Part shown: positions 6,269-11,632 of the stretch, in pieces
How positions within the stretch are numbered: position 1 is the stretch's first letter
Layout of the letters: every line of letters begins with the position of its first letter
Source: a bacterium
GTDB lineage: Bacteria > Patescibacteriota > Patescibacteriia > Patescibacteriales > GWE2-39-37
Direction of reading: 5' to 3'
Assembly: GCA_021786695.1 (NCBI GenBank)
Contig: JAJYMT010000014.1
Location: 1 to 11,632 of the forward strand
DNA: 11,632 nt
The notes under the pieces: generated by a model
The model's input: the letters and a program-made list of their open reading frames with translations, nothing else
Database searches by the model: none
What the model was told of the DNA's origin: nothing
Program-made: the position numbers and the translations under genes

Positions 6269-6297
6269 ACATTAATACAAAGTAAAAATTTTGTCAA
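6269..6297 (-). promoter_or_regulatory. Candidate promoter for the TrpR-like gene
   Basis: A perfect TTGACA (6292-6297) is followed, after 17 nt, by a weak -10, TAATGT (6269-6274, 3/6). The leader would be about 90 nt and would contain the inverted repeat. A weak -10 with an upstream direct repeat (TTCATAATA twice, 6307-6327) would fit an activated promoter. Confidence 0.5.
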
Positions 6298-6339
6298 GCC
6301 AAGTGATATTATGAATGTTATTATGAACGATGAGGGAAT

Positions 6340-6372
6340 AAAAAAGGCCCGGGACGTAATCGCCGCGGGCCT
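6340..6372 (-). terminator. Terminator after the cysteine-rich gene
   Basis: Stem AGGCCCG/CGGGCCT (6366-6372 with 6345-6351), a 14-nt loop, then six T on the minus strand (6340-6345, the first T pairing in the stem). It begins one base after the TGA at 6374. Confidence 0.88.
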
Positions 6373-6373
6373 G

Positions 6374-6949
6374 TCAATCGTCATCACTGCTGCTGTCGCC
6401 GCAGTCGTAGCAGATGTTGCCGCTTGTATCTTGGCATTTGGTGCAACGGCCGCAGAACTGGCATCTGTCAGGATTAACGGTCAGGCAATCCCAACAGACA
6501 TCCTCGCCCAGCTCTTTCGCCTCCAGACATTCTTTTCTTTTTCTGCTCTGGGAACAATCTTTACACTGATGGTGCGTCGTGTCGTATCTGTGGCAATAAC
6601 ATGATTCGATGCATTTGCCGCACTTGCAGCGCAAAGGCCGGATCGTCTTGCACTTCTGGCAGACATCAACTCCAGCCCTGATGGCTGCGAGCATTTTTTC
6701 CTGGTGCAACGCCGCTTGTCTCCGCTTCTCCGCCTCCGCTTTCTCCTCCCTGATCCTTTTTTCTTCTCTTCTTTGGCTCCGGATTTCAGCTTCTTGCCGC
6801 CTCATCTCTTCCTCTTTCGCCTCCCTATTCCATTTGGTTATAACGATGCAGAGGGCGATTGCGGCGATGCCGGCAACGATCTGCCAGAAGTAAGTACTGA
6901 TCAGATAATACGCGACCAAGATGGCGATAACACCCCAGAACGCGCCCAT
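6374..6949 (-). CDS. Membrane-anchored cysteine-rich (zinc-ribbon-like) protein
   Basis: 191 residues, no recognised family. Order: a long hydrophobic N-terminus (about 4-38, one or two helices), then a highly charged Glu/Arg/Lys helix (about 42-90) likely to be a coiled coil. A C-terminal domain holds 18 cysteines at 97-183, mostly as CxxC pairs, followed by an acidic tail DSSSDDD. The cysteine domain is an internal duplication: residues 95-132 and 150-183 share DVCxxC, a Pro-x-RC segment, CGxC and a final CxDC. Each half probably binds one or two zinc ions. By the positive-inside rule the charged helix and cysteine domain should face the cytosol. A GGAGG site lies 5 nt before the ATG. It follows the glycosidase by 60 nt without a terminator, so they are probably co-transcribed, though no functional link is obvious. 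Confidence 0.8.
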   Translation of the reverse strand: MGAFWGVIAILVAYYLISTYFWQIVAGIAAIALCIVITKWNREAKEEEMRRQEAEIRSQRREEKRIREEKAEAEKRRQAALHQEKMLAAIRAGVDVCQKCKTIRPLRCKCGKCIESCYCHRYDTTHHQCKDCSQSRKRKECLEAKELGEDVCWDCLTVNPDRCQFCGRCTKCQDTSGNICYDCGDSSSDDD

Positions 6950-7009
6950 GACGCCCTCCCTTCCCTTGAATTTTCAAACGATCAATCTTTTAGTTCGTCT
7001 CGCTGCGCG

Positions 7010-9661
7010 CTATTTGACGCACCTGCCGTCGCCGCAGCCGCCCGGGCAAACAACTTTCTCGAACGCCATCAGATCGTTCCGGTCGCAATAATATTCAACC
7101 AGCTTGCCGTCCGGAGCGCAGGAATCGGTATACTCCCTCTTGATGGTGTTACCGGTATAAAGCAACGTCCCCTTCAATTCCGTATTCTTTCCCTTGTCCG
7201 AATCAAGGCATTGAGGCACCTTGAAATTTTTGGAAAATCTGACTACTTTTTCCACCGATCTGCCGCCGGCCAGCTGGTCGTAAGCGAACGAAAGATTCAT
7301 CGTCTTGGAAAAATCGGCGGTAAAACTGATATCGGTCGAGGGGCCGAAATTGTAAACCGTGCCGTTGCCCCAGCGCCAGGCGCTACGCTTGACGCCGTTG
7401 CCGCATTCGATATGGATGTCGGTATCTTTAGTGAAACTGCCTCCGTCGGGCGTTACGGTGCAATACCGCTGGTTGGCATCGAACACTTTCTGCGTCTTAA
7501 CCGGCTTCACGGCCGCCCTGCCTTTTGAATTGTCCGGATATTCGTAATCCATCTTGAGCGTCCGTTTCTTGTCGGCCGCAAACACCGTGCTGGCGGATCG
7601 TTCGAATTTTGTTGCCGGTCCGTTATCCCATCGGTAGTTTGCCGCCCTCACCGACTGGCCGCAGGAAATGTTGACCTCGGTGGCTTTGAAAAAATTTCCG
7701 CCGGCCGGAAAAACGACGCATTCGTTCGCGCCGGCCTGCGGCAGGGCGCGCGCAAGGTTCCGCGCCTTGCTCGCCAAGATCGTCGAGGGCGGGCGGACGG
7801 CGCGGGCCGCCGGCGAGACGCCCAGAAACTCGAAAGTGGTCACGGAAAACGGCTTGAAGCTGTAATGCAGATCTCCGCCCGCCTCGAGCGTTTTTTCCTG
7901 GGTGGCGATCTTTTCTTTGTACCGGTCGTCCCGGTAAGGATGGGACTCGATCGACGAAGGCGCGATTTCCGAAACGCGCACCGAGCTGTAATTGATGTTG
8001 GTCCTGATGACCGCCTGGATCGGGTTCTCCTGGCTGCGGTTCACCACATTGACGTAATATTTATCATCCTTCTTGCTCGACACAACCGACAAGTAGGGGA
8101 TGTTCACCCGGTCCGTTGCGGTGAATTTAATTTTCTGCGCGTCGTAGACGGGCACGTTCTCCATCTTCGTCTCCACCAGGATATCGCCGGTCTTCTCGCT
8201 CAAAAGCTTGAAGACGGAAAAGATCGGCCAATAATTCTGGCCCTTGCCGTCATCGGAAAAATATTTCCAGTAGCCGGTCGAAAGGTCGTTCCAGATGTTC
8301 GCCTGGGGGATCGCCTCCTTGATCAGCGATTGGATGTGCAAGACGTCGAACAGGGTGGAACGCCAGTCGTACTGCAAACCCCAGTTCGGGTAGGCCTCAG
8401 TCCCGTAGCTCCAGCCATACTCGGTGATATAGATCGGCAGGTCAAGACCCCGCTGCTTCATCAAAGTCCTGATTTCTTTGATCTTGTCTTCGGTCGAGAG
8501 GTTAGAGGCCAAAAACGAATAGGTCCAGGCCTTGGAGTCGATGAAGTCGATGCCGATCGCGCTTCCTTGCCCGTCCACGATTTTCGCGTCGGCGACGAAG
8601 ATATTCTTATCCTGCCGGCTGACCGGATTGTAATAATCATCCGCGATCGAAAGCGAGATGTTGCGGCTCCCCTCCCGCACCTCGAACTCTCCGGTACGGT
8701 AAGGGACCCAGTTCCCCCGCTCGGTGTTGGCGACGTCAGTATAGTTGCAAACGGCGTCGACACAGACCTTCAGGGTCGGCAGCGGATCGGACGTCTCCGG
8801 CGCCTGATCTCCGATCGCGCGGAACTCCAGGTGATAGCGGCCGTTTTTCAAATTTATTTTTCGGTCGTATTTGGTGTCGTTGGTATAAAGCGAGTAGTAA
8901 TTGAAATATCCTTCCGGTTCGTAAAAATGGCCGATGAAAAAATCAAAATCGCCGGGCTTGAGCAGCGACAGCAGTTTGGCGTTGGTCCAGCTCACTCCTT
9001 TTTCGTCGCCGACGATGCCGCACTTGATGCGCGGGTCGACCGCTTTCATCGCGCTGCAATGCGCCTTGGCATCACGCAAATAGTCCTCGACCCTGGTATA
9101 GGCGAGATATTCCTCGTTGCCCATCTCCCAGTTGATGATGTTGTATTGTTTCTCGATGTTGGCGTAGCGCACCCAGTCCGCGGAATCCTGGGGGCTCAAA
9201 TGGATGTTGGTGCAGATGGTCGGCGCGGGCAGATCCAAAAGTTCGGCGTATTGATACCACTGATCGATGCCCTCCCAATATACTTTTTCATACGGACGGT
9301 AGCCGGTCATGGCGCCGTTCTTCCAATTGTAACTGCGGCAGGTGGCGCCGCCGAATCGCAAATTAGTGAACTTGATCGCCCTGGCCACATCCAAGGTGTT
9401 TTGATTGAAACCGGCGTTCTTGTCCCAGATGTTATCCAGAAACGGCATCTCCACGCCCTCGCCGAAAATCTTATCGCTGATGGCCGAGTTGTCGCGCGAA
9501 AAATCAACGGTGATCAGCGGCACTGCTCCGCCCGATATCGCGATGGCCGGACGCTCGGCCGCGAACATCTTATCCAGCGATCTCTTAATCTGGATAACCA
9601 CGCTGCCGGCAAAAATCAAAAGTCCGGCGATGAAAACGAATTTTATTGTCGCGGGCTTCAT
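7010..9661 (-). CDS. Secreted/surface multidomain glycoside hydrolase (clan GH-A, GH51/39/79-like)
   Basis: 883 residues. An N-terminal hydrophobic segment (7-24) acts as signal anchor. A TIM-barrel glycosidase core follows (about 50-480): the acid/base motif WEMGNEE with E183 after Asn182, and the likely nucleophile E414 in YITEYGWS, fit retaining clan GH-A enzymes such as alpha-L-arabinofuranosidases. The exact family is uncertain. A beta-rich insert at about 264-366, with a DKNIFVADAKI strand, interrupts the barrel and looks like a calcium-dependent carbohydrate-binding module. A C-terminal beta-sandwich (about 505-612, ending SFKPFSVTTFEF) is usual for such enzymes. Then come two similar repeats (about 648-707 and 733-795, xPxGGxF..CG..RW.NG) and a cysteine module (818-881, CLDSDKG...CPGGCGDGRC) of a kind frequent in secreted CPR/DPANN proteins. 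It should cleave glycosidic bonds in extracellular polysaccharide. There is no Shine-Dalgarno; a near-consensus promoter lies upstream. Confidence 0.88.
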   Translation of the reverse strand: MKPATIKFVFIAGLLIFAGSVVIQIKRSLDKMFAAERPAIAISGGAVPLITVDFSRDNSAISDKIFGEGVEMPFLDNIWDKNAGFNQNTLDVARAIKFTNLRFGGATCRSYNWKNGAMTGYRPYEKVYWEGIDQWYQYAELLDLPAPTICTNIHLSPQDSADWVRYANIEKQYNIINWEMGNEEYLAYTRVEDYLRDAKAHCSAMKAVDPRIKCGIVGDEKGVSWTNAKLLSLLKPGDFDFFIGHFYEPEGYFNYYSLYTNDTKYDRKINLKNGRYHLEFRAIGDQAPETSDPLPTLKVCVDAVCNYTDVANTERGNWVPYRTGEFEVREGSRNISLSIADDYYNPVSRQDKNIFVADAKIVDGQGSAIGIDFIDSKAWTYSFLASNLSTEDKIKEIRTLMKQRGLDLPIYITEYGWSYGTEAYPNWGLQYDWRSTLFDVLHIQSLIKEAIPQANIWNDLSTGYWKYFSDDGKGQNYWPIFSVFKLLSEKTGDILVETKMENVPVYDAQKIKFTATDRVNIPYLSVVSSKKDDKYYVNVVNRSQENPIQAVIRTNINYSSVRVSEIAPSSIESHPYRDDRYKEKIATQEKTLEAGGDLHYSFKPFSVTTFEFLGVSPAARAVRPPSTILASKARNLARALPQAGANECVVFPAGGNFFKATEVNISCGQSVRAANYRWDNGPATKFERSASTVFAADKKRTLKMDYEYPDNSKGRAAVKPVKTQKVFDANQRYCTVTPDGGSFTKDTDIHIECGNGVKRSAWRWGNGTVYNFGPSTDISFTADFSKTMNLSFAYDQLAGGRSVEKVVRFSKNFKVPQCLDSDKGKNTELKGTLLYTGNTIKREYTDSCAPDGKLVEYYCDRNDLMAFEKVVCPGGCGDGRCVK

Positions 9662-9699
9662 ATAATATTAGTCAAAAAGATAAAAACCGGTAATCTGGT

Positions 9700-9728
9700 A
9701 ATATAATACGATTAATGCTTTTTGTCAA
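9700..9728 (-). promoter_or_regulatory. Near-consensus promoter for the glycosidase gene
   Basis: TTGACA (9723-9728, 6/6), 17-nt spacer, TATATT (9700-9705, 5/6). The leader to the ATG would be about 30 nt. A direct repeat GGTAAT-CT-GGTAAT (9689-9702, plus strand) overlaps the -10 and start site and could bind a regulator. Confidence 0.8.
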
Positions 9729-9745
9729 CGATTTTTATTGCGGCC

Positions 9746-9773
9746 AAAAAACGACCCTCGTCGGGTCGTTTTT
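9746..9773 (-). terminator. Terminator after the b5-domain gene
   Basis: A perfect 7-bp GC-rich stem ACGACCC/GGGTCGT (9751-9757 with 9763-9769) with a 5-nt loop, extended by A/T pairs. On the minus strand it ends in six T. It can also act in the plus direction. It lies about 20 nt after the stop at 9792 and just before the glycosidase promoter. Confidence 0.92.
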
Positions 9774-9791
9774 GTTTATACGAATTTGGCC

Positions 9792-10655
9792 TTAATCATC
9801 TTCTCCGCCGCCGGCCGGCAAATTTTGGCTCGCGGCCTGGCTCTGCTGTTGCAGTTGCTGAATCTGCGCCGGCGTCTTCTGCTCGCCCAGGGTTCCGACC
9901 AAGTAATTCGCGAGCAAGCCGTAAGCATAGCCGGAGTGGTTTCCGCCTCCCCCGCCCTTGGTCCGGTAAAGTGCCGAACCGTCTTGGCCGCAGGCCTGGA
10001 TGATTATCGCCGCGCCGCCCGGGTGCGAGTTCAGATAACTGGTCAGATTATAAATCTTGCCGCTGATTATCATCCAGCAGTCGCTTGCCCGATTGTGTTT
10101 GGCCACCTCGGTTGAAGACAAGACCACGGCCGAGCCGCCCGGTTTCACGGCTGGAGCGGCGGACGGCGTCTCGACCGGCCGTTGCGCGGCCGGAGTCGCG
10201 GATGTTGCCGCGGCCGGCAATCCGGCTTTGGCCGCCTGGGGTTCCGCCATCTTCTGCCCCAGGTCTCCGAGGTAATAAGAAGCCAGCAACTGATAGGCGC
10301 GCGCCGAATGATCGGAGCCGCGGTTATCTTTAGTTTGATATAAAACAGTGCCGTCGCTTCCGCAGGCCTTGATGATTTCCTTGGCTCCACCCGGGTGCGA
10401 GTTCAGATAGCCGGTAAAATCATAAACCTTGCCGGAAAGAATCATCCAGCAGTCGCCGGCGCTGCCGTGCCTGGCGACCTCGGCCGCATCAAGCATTTTT
10501 CCGCCGAGGCGCTGTTTGGCATTCTCGACTTGCGGCTGGCCGGCTGCGGACTTAGCCGCGCCGGAACGATCCTGGTAAAACACCAGACCGGCGACCAGGA
10601 TCGCCACCACCGCCGCCCAAAAAATAAACAAAGCGATAGTAACGTATTTTTTCAT
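9792..10655 (-). CDS. Membrane-anchored protein with two cytochrome b5-like haem domains
   Basis: 287 residues. An N-terminal helix (about 7-26) anchors or exports the protein. Two cytochrome b5 domains follow (about 53-133 and 177-257), joined by an Ala/Pro-rich linker, and a Gln-rich tail closes the chain. Each domain keeps both axial haem ligands: the His of HPGG (H87, H211) and the later His of DHS/NHS (H116, H240). Each also has a cysteine pair (C69/C99, C193/C222) that could form a disulphide outside the membrane. The domains are about 50% alike and share a 20-bp identical DNA block, so they arose by duplication. The ATG at 10653-10655 overlaps the reductase TGA by 4 nt, which argues for translational coupling and a shared electron-transfer role. 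An in-frame start further upstream would lie inside the reductase gene and is rejected. Confidence 0.92.
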   Translation of the reverse strand: MKKYVTIALFIFWAAVVAILVAGLVFYQDRSGAAKSAAGQPQVENAKQRLGGKMLDAAEVARHGSAGDCWMILSGKVYDFTGYLNSHPGGAKEIIKACGSDGTVLYQTKDNRGSDHSARAYQLLASYYLGDLGQKMAEPQAAKAGLPAAATSATPAAQRPVETPSAAPAVKPGGSAVVLSSTEVAKHNRASDCWMIISGKIYNLTSYLNSHPGGAAIIIQACGQDGSALYRTKGGGGGNHSGYAYGLLANYLVGTLGEQKTPAQIQQLQQQSQAASQNLPAGGGEDD

Positions 10656-11632
10656 AACAATGCGAATTCCTCGGAGTGTATTCTGTCCGCGGGAATGTTT
10701 AATTTTCTGAATTGGTCTTTCAGCCCCTTCATCATCGCGGGTGGGCCGCAGACGAAAATCTCCTTGCCGGCCAGCGCGCAATGTTTGGCGACCGTCTCGG
10801 CCGACAGATAACCTTCGATGTCGGTGCAGAACGGGATGACGCGAAGCTGGGGATCGCGGCGGGCGATCTCATTCAATTCATCGATGAAAACCGCCTCTTC
10901 CATGGTGCGGACGCAGTAGAACAGATCGATGCGATAGCCGCCCGCCGGCTTGAGCGATCGCGCCATCGACAAAAACGGCGTGATGCCGATGCCGCCAGCC
11001 AGCCAGATCTGTTCCCTGCCCGGGGCCTCCAGATAAGAAAATTTTCCGAACGGCCCTTCGATCTTTGCGGACGCGCCGGCTTTCAATTTTTTCAACTCGG
11101 CGGTGAAATCGCCGAGATTTTTTATGGTCAATTTCAAATTCGAACTGCCGGAACCGGAAGCGATGGTGAACGGATGATATTCCGCGCCGATGCCCGGCTG
11201 TCTGAAGGAAATGAACAAAAATTGTCCCGGCTCGTGTCTTAAATTTTTTTCTCCGCCCGCCAACTCGATCTCGATCACCGCCGGGTTGACCTCCCTGACC
11301 GCCGCCACCGTATATTTATATTTCCTGACCAGGATGGCGGAAAAAATGCTGCGATAAATAACCGCCGCCAGCCCCGCCATTACTAAAAAAAACATATACG
11401 CGCGCAGAGAGGCGCTGCGCGATACGTCGCTCGGGATGAAAAACATATGGAGCGAGGCGAGAAAAAAAGCCAGGCCCAAAAACTTATGGCTCGCTTTCCA
11501 GCGCTCGTACGGCCACTTGGCATAAAAGGTAACGGCCAGAAGCGCGATCAGCAACAGCAAAGCGAATATTCCGTAAGTGACGGCGCTGTCGTTGAAGGGT
11601 ACGAAAAACAACGCTGCCTCGCGAAGCGAAAA
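10652..11632 (-). CDS. Ferric-reductase-like FAD/NAD(P)H membrane oxidoreductase (5' end outside window)
   Basis: Partial: the frame is open to the window edge, so the N-terminus lies beyond 11632. Positions below count from a TTG codon at 11611, probably not the true start. Hydrophobic segments at about 11-30, 43-60 and 72-93 belong to a ferric-reductase-type haem membrane domain, with H42 and H55 as probable ligands, 13 residues apart on one helix. The other pair should lie upstream. A soluble reductase half follows: FAD-binding HPFTIAS (146-152) and GPFGKF (187-192), NAD(P)-binding LAGGIGITPF (204-213) and CGPPAMM (288-294). It should pass electrons from cytosolic NAD(P)H via FAD to membrane haem. 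The coupled b5 protein is the obvious acceptor. Ferric-reductase, NOX-like and sulphoxide-reductase-like roles cannot be separated by sequence alone. Confidence 0.88.
   Translation of the reverse strand, partial: FSLREAALFFVPFNDSAVTYGIFALLLLIALLAVTFYAKWPYERWKASHKFLGLAFFLASLHMFFIPSDVSRSASLRAYMFFLVMAGLAAVIYRSIFSAILVRKYKYTVAAVREVNPAVIEIELAGGEKNLRHEPGQFLFISFRQPGIGAEYHPFTIASGSGSSNLKLTIKNLGDFTAELKKLKAGASAKIEGPFGKFSYLEAPGREQIWLAGGIGITPFLSMARSLKPAGGYRIDLFYCVRTMEEAVFIDELNEIARRDPQLRVIPFCTDIEGYLSAETVAKHCALAGKEIFVCGPPAMMKGLKDQFRKLNIPADRIHSEEFALL

Noticed and set aside
4362..6376. TGA recoded as glycine or tryptophan
   Set aside because: Genes end at TGA just before strong terminators, so it works as a stop.
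5864..6604. Plus-strand open frame spanning the TrpR-like gene and its promoter region
   Set aside because: It crosses a terminator, a promoter and an inverted repeat of minus-strand genes and lacks any domain.
7865..9706. Long open frame on the plus strand opposite the glycosidase (613 codons)
   Set aside because: It is the antisense shadow of a gene with clear catalytic motifs. Its product is a low-complexity mix of Asp, Val, Arg and Gly without recognisable domains, and it has no ribosome-binding site.
10656..10781. Longer N-terminus for the b5 protein from 10781
   Set aside because: It would overlap the reductase gene by 130 bases and put 42 polar residues before the signal anchor; the inner ATG has the typical 4-nt overlap.
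1..11632. CRISPR array, tRNA or rRNA genes, insertion sequence
   Set aside because: I see no regularly spaced repeats, no tRNA-like cloverleaf with T-loop signature, no rRNA motifs and no transposase-like protein. Only the palindromic repeat at 2975-3061 hints at a mobile element.

Overview
The window looks like part of a bacterial chromosome. Every supported gene lies on the minus strand, so transcription runs from high to low coordinates. Genes are compact, with short AT-rich intergenic gaps, and several are small and of no recognised family. A YerC/TrpR-like regulator is present, and a cysteine-rich C-terminal module of a kind common in secreted proteins of Candidate Phyla Radiation (Patescibacteria) and DPANN lineages ends the large glycosidase. 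I therefore lean towards a Patescibacteria-like bacterium, but this is an inference without a marker gene. TGA serves as a stop (for example at 4362, 5834 and 10652), so TGA is not recoded to glycine as it is in Gracilibacteria and Absconditabacteria.

Layout, in order of transcription. (1) 11632-9792: a flavin/NAD(P)H ferric-reductase-like membrane oxidoreductase, cut by the window edge. It overlaps by 4 nt a membrane-anchored protein with two cytochrome b5 domains, and a strong terminator follows. (2) 9728-6340: a near-consensus promoter drives an 883-residue surface or secreted clan GH-A glycoside hydrolase with several accessory modules. A membrane-anchored, cysteine-rich (zinc-ribbon-like) protein follows, then a terminator. 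(3) 6297-5488: a promoter and a large AT-rich inverted repeat precede a TrpR/YerC-like repressor, then an attenuator-like terminator, a 69-residue basic protein and a second terminator. (4) 5483-4310: a promoter, a YkgJ-type cysteine-cluster protein, a 108-residue unknown protein and a terminator. (5) 4307-1547: a HIT hydrolase, an ABC ATPase, a palindromic repeat, an ABC-2 permease, and a palindromic terminator. (6) 1531-181: an inositol-monophosphatase-like protein and an HD-domain hydrolase with a 1-nt gap. Positions 1-180 hold no gene I can support.

How the genes may work together: the reductase and the double b5 protein are a plausible electron-transfer pair that moves reducing equivalents from cytosolic NAD(P)H through membrane haem to haem domains outside the membrane. 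The glycosidase would act on polysaccharide outside the cell. The ABC pair is a NatA/NatB-like exporter. The most unusual points are the loss of two catalytic metal ligands in the IMPase-like protein, the binding-module-like insertion inside the glycosidase barrel, the twin b5 protein, the duplicated zinc-cluster protein, and a pair of arms resembling a dispersed palindromic repeat inserted between the two ABC genes. Tandem terminator-promoter junctions (three fairly clear, one weak) split the window into short transcription units.
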